From: an uncultured Acidimicrobiales bacterium | GTDB lineage: Bacteria; Actinomycetota; Acidimicrobiia; Acidimicrobiales; Iamiaceae | Direction of reading: 5' to 3' | NCBI GenBank assembly: GCA_937926025.1 | Contig: CALANQ010000495.1 | Span: 1-16,277 of the forward strand | DNA length: 16,277 nt | Part shown: one piece after another, positions 8,553 to 15,220 of the stretch | How positions within the stretch are numbered: the stretch's first letter is position 1 | Layout: the number at the start of each line of letters is the position of its first letter | Notes under the pieces: model-generated | What the model was told of the DNA's origin: nothing | What the model saw: only the letters and a program-made list of their open reading frames with translations | The model's database searches: none | Made by a program: the position numbers and the translations under genes

Positions 8553-8582
8553 GCGACACGGCGGTCGCGGACGCAGTACGAT
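8553..8582 (+). promoter_or_regulatory. Candidate promoter (GCGACA, 18 nt, TACGAT) for the DUF3089 gene
   Basis: The -10 hexamer TACGAT (8577-8582) ends 6 nt before the ATG at 8589. A -35-like GCGACA is at 8553-8558 with an 18-nt spacer. The 6 nt between -10 and ATG contain no ribosome binding site, again pointing to a leaderless message. Confidence 0.5.
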
Positions 8583-8588
8583 TCCCGG

Positions 8589-9851
8589 ATGCCCAGCCCC
8601 GCCCGCCGTAGCGCCTGGTCAGCGGGGATCGGTGTCGTGCTGCTGACGCTGGCGGCGTGCAGCGGCGGATCCAGCGACGCGGCCGACTCGACCACCACCA
8701 AGGGGTCCGGCAAGACCACCACCACGATGGTCCAGCCCACGGGCCCGGCCATCGAGCGCTACGCGGACTACCAGACCGAGAACTACGACGACCCCGCGCA
8801 CTGGGTCTGCCGGCCGGACCAGGAAGACATCTGCGACGGCAACCTCGACGCCACCGTGGTGGAGGCCGACGGCACGCTCACCAAGGAGCCGTTCGAGGCG
8901 GCCGCCGACCCGCCCATCGACTGCTTCTACGTCTACCCGACGATCTCACGGGACAAGGGCGCCTACAGCGACTGGGACGCCTCCGACGACGAAGAGGGGT
9001 ACGTCACCCTCAACCAGGCCGGCCGGCTCCAGTCCCAGTGCCGCCTCTTCGCCCCCGTGTACCGCCAGGGCACCCTCGGCGGCCTCGCCGCCCGGGTCAG
9101 CGGAGAGGAGCCCGACGAGGAGGGCGACCCGTACGCCGACGTCCTCGACGCGTTCCGCACCTACATGGCCGAGGACAACCACGGCCGGGGCTTCGTGCTC
9201 ATCGGGCACTCCCAGGGCACGGGCATGCTCCACCAGCTGATCACCAACGAGATCGATCCCAACGCCGACGTGCGCAAGCTCCTGGTGGGGGCGTACCTCG
9301 CGGGTGGCTCCGTCGGGGTGCCCGAGGGGAAGGCCGTGGGCGGGGACTTCGAGAACATCCCGGTGTGCACGAAGGACGGCCAGGCCGGCTGCATCGTCAA
9401 CTGGGTCACGTTCCGGTCGACGGCGCCGCCCCCCAGCGACTCGTTCTTCGGGCGCCCGGGCCGCGACGGCACCGTGGCCGCGTGCGTGAACCCCGCCGCC
9501 GTCGGCGGCGGCGAGGGCGACCTCGACGCCTACCTCCCGGCCAACTCCGACGCCTCGATCCTGTCGTCGCTGGGCACCACCACCAAGGGCAAGAGCTGGG
9601 TGGATGCCAGCGCCGGCGAGGTCACCACCCCGTTCGTGCGCCTGCCCGGCCTGGCCAGCGGCGCCTGCCAGAGCACCGACGGGTTCCGCTACCTGGCCGT
9701 CACCGTGCACCCCGACCCCGGGCCGCGGGCCGACGACATCGTCGGCGACCTCACCCCCCAGTGGGGCCTGCACCTGGTGGATGTGAACCTGGTGATGGGC
9801 AACATCGTCGACGACGTGAAGGCCCAGGCGGAGACCTCCAAGGGCCGCTGA
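8589..9851 (+). CDS. DUF3089 family alpha/beta-hydrolase-like lipoprotein
   Basis: A 420-residue predicted lipoprotein with lipobox L21-A-A-C24 after a hydrophobic stretch (10-23), then a Ser/Thr/Gly-rich linker to about residue 48. The mature domain matches DUF3089: HWVCRPDQEDICDGN, DCFYVYPT (111-118), QCRLFAPVYRQGTL and the nucleophile elbow G206-H-S208-Q-G210. Ser208 is the expected nucleophile and His395 (WGLHLVDVNL) a likely catalytic His. Eight further Cys (74, 82, 112, 151, 260, 268, 299, 360) suggest several disulfides, fitting an extracytoplasmic location. The fold implies ester or lipid hydrolysis, but the family has no firmly assigned substrate. The gene stands alone between two intergenic regions, with its own candidate promoter. 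Confidence 0.87.
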   Translation: MPSPARRSAWSAGIGVVLLTLAACSGGSSDAADSTTTKGSGKTTTTMVQPTGPAIERYADYQTENYDDPAHWVCRPDQEDICDGNLDATVVEADGTLTKEPFEAAADPPIDCFYVYPTISRDKGAYSDWDASDDEEGYVTLNQAGRLQSQCRLFAPVYRQGTLGGLAARVSGEEPDEEGDPYADVLDAFRTYMAEDNHGRGFVLIGHSQGTGMLHQLITNEIDPNADVRKLLVGAYLAGGSVGVPEGKAVGGDFENIPVCTKDGQAGCIVNWVTFRSTAPPPSDSFFGRPGRDGTVAACVNPAAVGGGEGDLDAYLPANSDASILSSLGTTTKGKSWVDASAGEVTTPFVRLPGLASGACQSTDGFRYLAVTVHPDPGPRADDIVGDLTPQWGLHLVDVNLVMGNIVDDVKAQAETSKGR

Positions 9852-9877
9852 AACCGGACTCGCCCGCCCCACCCCAA

Positions 9878-9928
9878 CGAAGTTGGTGTGAAGATTGGGG
9901 TCCTGCCCCAATTTTCACACCAACTTCG
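9878..9928. terminator. Long 23-bp hairpin (inverted repeat), probable terminator or extragenic palindrome
   Basis: The left arm 9878-9900 and right arm 9906-9928 pair over 23 positions with a 5-nt loop TCCTG; the only imperfection is one G-U wobble. The arms are about half A/T, clearly different from the surrounding DNA. The hairpin begins 27 nt after the stop of the DUF3089 gene, so it could end that transcript, but no T-tract follows; instead a run of nine G comes next. It may equally be a member of a dispersed extragenic palindrome family. Confidence 0.65.
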
Positions 9929-9932
9929 ATCA

Positions 9933-9958
9933 GGGGGGGGGTGGGTGAGGGCGGTGGG
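9933..9958 (+). other. G-quadruplex-forming motif
   Basis: Four G-tracts occur on the + strand: 9933-9941 (nine G), 9943-9945, 9949-9951 and 9956-9958, with loops of 1, 3 and 4 nt. This satisfies the standard G3+N1-7 quadruplex rule. It lies between the 23-bp hairpin and the candidate -10 of the Ntn hydrolase gene. Whether it folds in the cell is not known from sequence. Confidence 0.5.
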
Positions 9959-9987
9959 TTCGTGGGCCGGAGCAGGGGCGGTGGGGC

Positions 9988-9993
9988 TACGGT
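9988..9993 (+). promoter_or_regulatory. Candidate -10 element TACGGT for the Ntn hydrolase/amine oxidase operon
   Basis: TACGGT fits TANNNT and ends 6 nt before the ATG at 10000; the spacer CCCACC carries no ribosome binding site. This is the fourth start in the window with the same geometry. No clear -35 is visible in the G-rich upstream sequence. Confidence 0.45.
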
Positions 9994-9999
9994 CCCACC

Positions 10000-11190
10000 A
10001 TGTGCGACACCCTCGTCTCCGTCGGTGACGACGGGGTCCTGTTCGCCAAGAACAGCGACCGCGACCCCAACGAGGCCCAGACCCTGGTGTGGGTGCCGGC
10101 CGCGGACCACCACCCGGGGGCCACGGTGGACTGCACCTGGATCTCGATCCCGCAGGTGGCCCGCACGAACGCCGTCCTCCTGTCGCAGCCGTGGTGGATG
10201 TGGGGCGCCGAGATCGGTGCCAACGAGCACGGCGTGGTCATCGGCAACGAGGCCGTCTTCACCCGGGAGCTGCACGGCCGGCGCCGGCCCGATGCGCTCC
10301 TCGGGATGGACCTCCTGCGCCTCGCCCTGGAACGGGCCCGCACCGCCGAGGAGGCCGTGGGGGTCATCGTCGAGCTGCTGGAGGCCCACGGGCAGGGCGG
10401 GTCCTGCAGCCACGACCACCCCAAGTTCCGCTACGACAACAGCTACCTGGTGGCCGACCCCGATGGCGCGATCGTCCTGGAGACCGCCGACCGGGCATGG
10501 GCCACCGAGACGGTCACCGGCCCGGGTCGGTCCATCTCCAACGGCCTCACCATCCCGGCGTTCGCCGCGGCCCACGCAGACCCGGTCAAGAGCCGGGTGG
10601 CGGCCTGCACCGTGCGCCGGGCGCGCACCGAGCCGGCGGCGGCCGCGGCGCGGGGACCGGCGGACCTGTTCACGGCACTGCGCGACCACGGCCCGCACCC
10701 CGGTCCCAGCTGGTCCCACGTCCACGGCGGCCTCACCGCCCCGTGCGTGCACGCCGGCGGGACCGTGTCGTCGAGCCAGAGCACGGCCTCGTGGGTGGCG
10801 GACCTGCGCGACGGCGTCCAGCACTGGGCCACCGCCACCAGCGGGCCCTGCACGTCGCTGTTCAAGCCGGTGGCCGTCGACCAACCGGTCGACCTGGGTC
10901 CGGCCCCCACGAACCGGGCCGACGACGCCTCGGTCTGGTGGCGCCACGAACGGCTGCACCGCATGACCCTCCGGGACCACGTCGCCTCGATCGCCCGGTA
11001 CGGCGCGGCCCGCGACCGGACCGAGGCCACGTGGCTGGCCGAGGTGCCCACCAGCGCGCACGCGTTCGCGGTGGCCGGCACCCTGGAGCAGGCGTGGCTC
11101 GACGACCTGTGGGACGCCGATCTCCCGGATCGGCGCCCCCGCTGGGTCCGCCGGCAGTGGAAGCAGTTCGACGAGGAGGCCGGACGATGA
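10000..11190 (+). CDS. Peptidase C69/secernin-like Ntn hydrolase
   Basis: A 396-residue N-terminal nucleophile hydrolase. It starts MCDTLV, so removal of Met exposes Cys2 as the nucleophile, as in C69 dipeptidases, secernins and related amidases. Further family marks are FAKNSDRDPNEAQ (16-27), WWMWGAEIGANEHGVVIGNEAV (split by residues 65-85) and YDNSYLVADP (145-154). No signal peptide is present, so it is cytoplasmic. Such enzymes cleave peptide or other C-N amide bonds; the exact substrate cannot be read from sequence. The ATG at 10000 is fixed by the need for Cys at position 2. The 3' end overlaps the amine oxidase gene by ATGA, so the two are translated together. The C-terminal third (about 300-396) is more divergent and rich in Trp and Arg. 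Confidence 0.87.
   Translation: MCDTLVSVGDDGVLFAKNSDRDPNEAQTLVWVPAADHHPGATVDCTWISIPQVARTNAVLLSQPWWMWGAEIGANEHGVVIGNEAVFTRELHGRRRPDALLGMDLLRLALERARTAEEAVGVIVELLEAHGQGGSCSHDHPKFRYDNSYLVADPDGAIVLETADRAWATETVTGPGRSISNGLTIPAFAAAHADPVKSRVAACTVRRARTEPAAAAARGPADLFTALRDHGPHPGPSWSHVHGGLTAPCVHAGGTVSSSQSTASWVADLRDGVQHWATATSGPCTSLFKPVAVDQPVDLGPAPTNRADDASVWWRHERLHRMTLRDHVASIARYGAARDRTEATWLAEVPTSAHAFAVAGTLEQAWLDDLWDADLPDRRPRWVRRQWKQFDEEAGR
11173..11179 (+). promoter_or_regulatory. Strong ribosome binding site GAGGAGG for the amine oxidase gene
   Basis: GAGGAGG lies inside the end of the Ntn hydrolase gene, 7 nt before the ATG at 11187, and supports that start and translation from the joint mRNA. Confidence 0.75.
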
Positions 11191-12545
11191 GCGAGCCCGT
11201 GATCGTGGTGGGGGCCGGCCTGTCGGGCCTGGCGGCCGCTCGTCGGCTGGCCGCCGCCGGCCGGGACGTGGTGGTGCTCGAGGCGCGCGACCGCGTCGGC
11301 GGGCGGACCGAGGGCGGCACCACCGCCGACGGCACCCCCGTCGAGCTCGGCGGCCAGTGGATCGGCCCGACCCAGAACCGCATGTACGAGCTGGTCGACG
11401 AGCTGGGCCTCGAGACGTTCCCCACCTGGAACGACGGCGAGCTGGTCATCCAGCTGGGCGGGAAGCAGAGCCGCATGGGGTCCCAGCGGGGCGCGGTGCC
11501 GAAGCTGAACCCGTTCGCGCTCGCCGACCTCGGCCAGGGCCTGGCCCGCTTCACCAAGCTCTCGTCGTCGATCGCCCTGGAGGATCCGGCCCGCTCCCGC
11601 CGGGCGCGGGACCTCGACGGCCAGACCTTCGAGACCTGGATCCGCCGCAACCTGCGCACCAGCACGGGCCGGGCCTACTTCCGGATCGCGTGCGAGGCCG
11701 TGTTCTCCGCCGAGTCGTCGGACCTGTCCGCGCTCCACGCCGCCTTCTACGCCCACTCCGGCACCGACCTGGAGACCCTCCTGTCGGTCGAGCGGGGCGC
11801 CCAGCAGGACCGCATCGTCGGCGGGTCGATCCGCATCAGCGAGGCGATGGCGGCCGAGCTGGGCGAGCGGGTCCGGCTGAGCGCCGCGGTGCGCACCATC
11901 GAGCACGACGACCGCGAGGTCCGGGTGGTCCTGGCCGACGGCGAGGTGGTCCGCGGCTCCCAGGTCATCGTGACCCTGCCGCCCACGCTCGCCGGCCGCC
12001 TCGACTACGACCCGGTCCTCCCGTCCTGGCGCGACCAGCTCACCCAGCGGCTGCCCGCGGGGTCGGTCATCAAGCTCTACGCCGTCTACCCCGAACCGTT
12101 CTGGCGGGCCGACGGGCTCAACGGCCAGGCCGCGTCCGACGAGGGGCCGGTGAAGGTCACGTTCGACAACAGCCCGCCCTCGGGCACCCCCGGCGTCCTC
12201 ATGGGGTTCATGGAGGCCAACGACGGCCGCCGCTGGGCCCGGCGCACGCTGGAGGAGCGCCGGGACGCGGCCATCGGGTGCTTCGTGCGGTACTTCGGAC
12301 CGAAGGCGGCGAACCCGGTCGAGTACCTGGAGCGCGACTGGATGGCCGAGCCCTTCAGCCGGGGCTGCTACGGCGCCCACTTCACGCCCGGCGTGTGGAC
12401 CGCGTACGGCGACGCCCTGCGCGCCCCGGTCGGTCGGATCCACTGGGCGGGCGCCGAGTGCTCTCCGGTCTGGAACGGCTACATGGAGGGCGCGGTCCGC
12501 TCCGGCGAGACCACCGCTGATGACGTCCTCGCGCTCGGTGCCTGA
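11187..12545 (+). CDS. Flavin monoamine oxidase family protein (FAD-dependent amine oxidase)
   Basis: A 452-residue cytoplasmic flavoenzyme expected to oxidise a primary or secondary amine to the imine/aldehyde with release of H2O2 and ammonia. The N-terminal FAD fold is complete: VVGAGLSG (7-14), Glu32 for ribose binding, DRVGGRTEGG (35-44) and GGQWIGPTQ (55-63). Lys296 in VIKLYAVYPEPFW matches the conserved lysine near flavin N5. The C-terminal part has DWMAEPFSRGCYGAHFTPG, where Cys394 sits at the position of the covalent FAD-cysteine of monoamine oxidases, and WAGAECSPVWNGYMEGAVRSG (420-440), which closes the FAD site; Tyr395 and Tyr432 could form the aromatic cage. Putrescine or other monoamine substrates are possible; none can be chosen. 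It is the second gene of the operon. Confidence 0.92.
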   Translation: MSEPVIVVGAGLSGLAAARRLAAAGRDVVVLEARDRVGGRTEGGTTADGTPVELGGQWIGPTQNRMYELVDELGLETFPTWNDGELVIQLGGKQSRMGSQRGAVPKLNPFALADLGQGLARFTKLSSSIALEDPARSRRARDLDGQTFETWIRRNLRTSTGRAYFRIACEAVFSAESSDLSALHAAFYAHSGTDLETLLSVERGAQQDRIVGGSIRISEAMAAELGERVRLSAAVRTIEHDDREVRVVLADGEVVRGSQVIVTLPPTLAGRLDYDPVLPSWRDQLTQRLPAGSVIKLYAVYPEPFWRADGLNGQAASDEGPVKVTFDNSPPSGTPGVLMGFMEANDGRRWARRTLEERRDAAIGCFVRYFGPKAANPVEYLERDWMAEPFSRGCYGAHFTPGVWTAYGDALRAPVGRIHWAGAECSPVWNGYMEGAVRSGETTADDVLALGA

Positions 12546-12743
12546 AGCCGGTCTGACACCCGCCTGACGACCCCCGCCTGACCTGGCGAACCCTTGTGTC
12601 GTCTTGCGTGACGCCCGTCATGCGTAGTAGCGAAGAGCCGTTCTGCGGGGACTCGTTCGCGCCCCGCGCCGCCCGGTGGGGGTGGTGCGACGCGGTCCTG
12701 GCAGACGCTCCTGTACCAACACCGACCCGACGAAGGATCCACG
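12546..12743 (+). promoter_or_regulatory. Leader/promoter region of the pyrophosphatase gene
   Basis: This 198-bp gap separates the amine oxidase and hppA. It holds a dyad GCGTGAC-N4-GTCATGC (12606-12623, perfect inner TGAC-N4-GTCA), a weak promoter-like pair TTGCGT (12604-12609) and TAGTAG (12625-12630) with a short 15-nt spacer, and the ribosome binding site GAAGGA at 12732-12737. Unlike the four leaderless-looking starts, this gene has a Shine-Dalgarno and probably a leader of about 100 nt. No terminator hairpin with a T-tract is seen for the upstream operon. Confidence 0.4.
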
Positions 12744-15113
12744 GTGCACCAGCTCGCAGCCGAAGGCGGCTACCAGTTCTTCATCCTGGGATCGTCTGAC
12801 AAGACGCTCCTGTTCCTGTCCCTGGCCATCGCCCTGCTGGCCCTCGGCTTCTCCGCCGTCATGGCGAAGGGCGTCATCGATTCCGAGGACGGCACGCCCG
12901 AGATGCAGGAGATCGCCACGGCGGTCCAGGAAGGAGCGATGGCGTACATCACCCGCCAGTTCCGCACCATCCTGATGATCGTCGTCCCGCTCTGCTTCGT
13001 GGTGTTCTTCACCTCGGCGGAGATCCTCAAGGACAACAACGACACGGCGCTGAGCTTCACGCAGTCGGGCCTGTACCGGACGCTGGCGTTCATCACCGGC
13101 GCCCTGTTCTCCGGTGCCATCGGCTTCCTCGGCATGTGGCTGGCCACCCGCGGCAACATCCGCACCACCGCCGCCGCCACCAAGAGCGACTACCCCGGCG
13201 CCCTCAAGGCCGCCATCCGCACCGGCGGCTCCGTCGGCCTGGCCACCGCCGGCCTGGGCCTGCTCGGCGCCACGGTCATCATCCTGATCTTCCAGAACAC
13301 CAGCTCGGCCATCCTCGTCGGCTTCGGCTTCGGCGGGTCGCTGCTGGCCCTGTTCCTCCGCGTCGGCGGCGGCATCTTCACCAAGGCGGCCGACGTCGGC
13401 GCCGACCTGGTGGGCAAGGTCGAGGCCGGCATCCCCGAGGACGACCCCCGCAACCCCGCCACCATCGCCGACAACGTGGGCGACAACGTCGGTGACTGCG
13501 CCGGCATGGCCTCGGACCTCTTCGAGTCCTTCGGCGTGACCCTGGTTGCCTCGATCATCCTCGGCGTCTCGGCGTTCACCGCCATCGGCGTCGGCCCCCG
13601 CGACGCCGCCAAGGGCCTGGTGTTCCCGGTGGCCGTCATGGCCATCGGCCTGGTCGCCTCGCTCATCGGCATCTACCTGGTGAAGGCCCGCCCCGGCGAG
13701 TCCGACGCCCTCAAGGCCATCAACCGCGGCATCGGCGTCGCCCAGGTCCTGGCCATCGCCGGCGCTGCCGCCCTGGCCTTCGGCTACGTGGGCAACCCCA
13801 AGGCCCTCGCCGGCGGCGAGCTGCTCGTGAGCAACCCCGGCGCCCGCATGTTCGGCGCCGTGCTGGTGGGCGTGGTCCTCGGCTTCGCCGCCTCCAAGAT
13901 CACCGCCTACTTCACCTCCACCACCACCAAGCCCGTGCAGGACATCGCCAAGGCCACCCGCACCGGCCCGGCCACCACGGTCCTCGAGGGCATGAGCCTC
14001 GGCCTGGAGTCCGCCGTGTGGGCCCTGATCGCCGTGGCCGTGGCCATCGGCGGCGCCGTGGCGCTGGGCGGCGGCTCGTTCAAGTTCTCCGTCTACCTGG
14101 TGGCCCTCGCCGGCATCGGCATGCTCTCCACCACCGGCATCATCGTGGCCGAGGACACCTTCGGTCCGGTGGCCGACAACGCGGCCGGCATCGCCGAGAT
14201 GTCGGGCAACTTCGAGGGCGAGCCGGAGCGCATCATGGTGGCGCTCGACGCGGTGGGCAACACCACCAAGGCCGTCACCAAGGGCTTCGCCATCGGCTCG
14301 GCGGTCATCGCCGCCGTGGCCCTCTTCGCCTCCTACGGCGAGACCATCATCGAGCAGCTCGGCCCGCTCTGGCGCGGCGGCGAGTCCTACATCATCAACG
14401 TGGCCGACCCGAAGGTCTTCATCGGTCTCCTCGTCGGTGGCTCCATCGCCTTCATCTTCTCCTCGCTCGCCATCCGCGCCGTGTCCCGCACGGCCGGCGT
14501 GGTGGTGCAGGAGGTCCGCCGCCAGTTCGCCGACGGCAAGATCATGAGCGGCGAGACGACGGCCGCCTACGGCCCCGCCATCGACATCTGCACGGCGGCC
14601 TCGCTCCGCGAGCTGGCCACCCCGGCCATCATCGCCGTGCTCGCCCCGGTCATCATCGGCTTCGGCCTCGGCCCCATCTCGCTGGGCGCCTTCCTGGCCA
14701 GCGTCATCGTGGTCGGCCAGCTGATGGCCAACTTCCTGAGCAACGCCGGTGGCGCCTGGGACAACGCCAAGAAGTTCATCGAGGACGGCGCCGAGGGCGG
14801 CAAGGGCTCCGAAGGCCACAAGGCCGCCGTGATCGGCGACACCGTGGGCGACCCCTTCAAGGACACCGCCGGCCCGGCCCTGAACCCGCTGATCAAGGTG
14901 ATGAACCTGGTCTCGCTGCTGATCCTCCCGGCCATCATCAAGATGTACAGCGAGCCCAAGCTCGCCGGCCTCGAGCAGTCGCCGAAGGCCGGTGCCATCG
15001 CCATCGCCGTGATCGCCGCCGTCGTCGTCGTGGCCGCCATCGCCTACTCCAAGAAGGCCGGCGACAACGCCGCCGCCGAGGCCGAGGCCGAGGTGGTCGC
15101 CGCCGCCGGCTGA
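12744..15113 (+). CDS. hppA: Membrane-bound K+-independent proton-translocating pyrophosphatase
   Basis: An integral membrane pump of 789 residues that couples hydrolysis of pyrophosphate to ion export, recovering energy from PPi. About 16 hydrophobic segments are expected, in line with the family. The substrate site is clear: [20 protein letters not shown] (217-236) followed by [18 protein letters not shown] (237-254), [13 protein letters not shown] (476-488) and [17 protein letters not shown] (698-714). The potassium-determining motif reads [10 protein letters not shown] with Lys509 and Thr512, the state found in K+-independent H+-pumping enzymes; K+-dependent ones have Ala at the first site. 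The GTG start at 12744 is supported by GAAGGA 6 nt upstream. The C-terminus ends in an Ala/Glu-rich tail (773-789). It is a single-gene unit facing a convergent gene. Na+ pumping is less likely but not excluded. Confidence 0.95.
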   Translation: MHQLAAEGGYQFFILGSSDKTLLFLSLAIALLALGFSAVMAKGVIDSEDGTPEMQEIATAVQEGAMAYITRQFRTILMIVVPLCFVVFFTSAEILKDNNDTALSFTQSGLYRTLAFITGALFSGAIGFLGMWLATRGNIRTTAAATKSDYPGALKAAIRTGGSVGLATAGLGLLGATVIILIFQNTSSAILVGFGFGGSLLALFLRVGGGIFTKAADVGADLVGKVEAGIPEDDPRNPATIADNVGDNVGDCAGMASDLFESFGVTLVASIILGVSAFTAIGVGPRDAAKGLVFPVAVMAIGLVASLIGIYLVKARPGESDALKAINRGIGVAQVLAIAGAAALAFGYVGNPKALAGGELLVSNPGARMFGAVLVGVVLGFAASKITAYFTSTTTKPVQDIAKATRTGPATTVLEGMSLGLESAVWALIAVAVAIGGAVALGGGSFKFSVYLVALAGIGMLSTTGIIVAEDTFGPVADNAAGIAEMSGNFEGEPERIMVALDAVGNTTKAVTKGFAIGSAVIAAVALFASYGETIIEQLGPLWRGGESYIINVADPKVFIGLLVGGSIAFIFSSLAIRAVSRTAGVVVQEVRRQFADGKIMSGETTAAYGPAIDICTAASLRELATPAIIAVLAPVIIGFGLGPISLGAFLASVIVVGQLMANFLSNAGGAWDNAKKFIEDGAEGGKGSEGHKAAVIGDTVGDPFKDTAGPALNPLIKVMNLVSLLILPAIIKMYSEPKLAGLEQSPKAGAIAIAVIAAVVVVAAIAYSKKAGDNAAAEAEAEVVAAAG

Positions 15114-15122
15114 CCGCCGCCC

Positions 15123-15140
15123 CGGACCCCCAGCGGTCCG
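15123..15140. terminator. Short hairpin just after hppA
   Basis: CGGACC (15123-15128) pairs perfectly with GGTCCG (15135-15140) around a 6-nt loop, starting 10 nt after the hppA stop. It may add to termination together with the larger hairpin downstream. There is no T-tract. Confidence 0.4.
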
Positions 15141-15150
15141 CTCGCACGAC

Positions 15151-15198
15151 CCACCGGCGTGCGTCCACCCCTCCAGGGGGCCGGGCGCACGCCGGTGG
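15151..15198. terminator. GC-rich hairpin between convergent genes, probable bidirectional terminator
   Basis: CCACCGGCGTGCG (15151-15163) is a perfect 13-bp inverted repeat of CGCACGCCGGTGG (15186-15198). Inside the 22-nt interval a second stem CCCC/GGGG (15168-15171 with 15176-15179) extends the structure. The element lies between the hppA stop (15113) and the stop of the minus-strand gene (15221), where a two-way terminator is expected. It lacks T-tracts, as is common for actinobacterial terminators. A 12-bp perfect palindrome TCCGGGCCCGGA follows at 15203-15214. Confidence 0.65.
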
Positions 15199-15220
15199 CG
15201 CGTCCGGGCCCGGATCGACC

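Noticed and set aside
5987..8752. 921-codon open frame on the minus strand
   Set aside because: It spans three well-supported + strand genes, has an Arg/Gly/Val-rich translation and no domain signature.
12609..12620. TGAC-N4-GTCA as a CRP/FNR-type site
   Set aside because: Spacing and core do not match the TGTGA-N6-TCACA class, so only an unassigned dyad is reported.
12618..14819. 733-codon open frame on the minus strand opposite hppA
   Set aside because: The translation is Gly/Asp/His-rich without family motifs, while the + strand encodes a complete pyrophosphatase.
2546..15220. Mobile element or prophage border
   Set aside because: No transposase, integrase, tRNA target or paired direct repeat was seen, and base composition is even apart from short intergenic patches.
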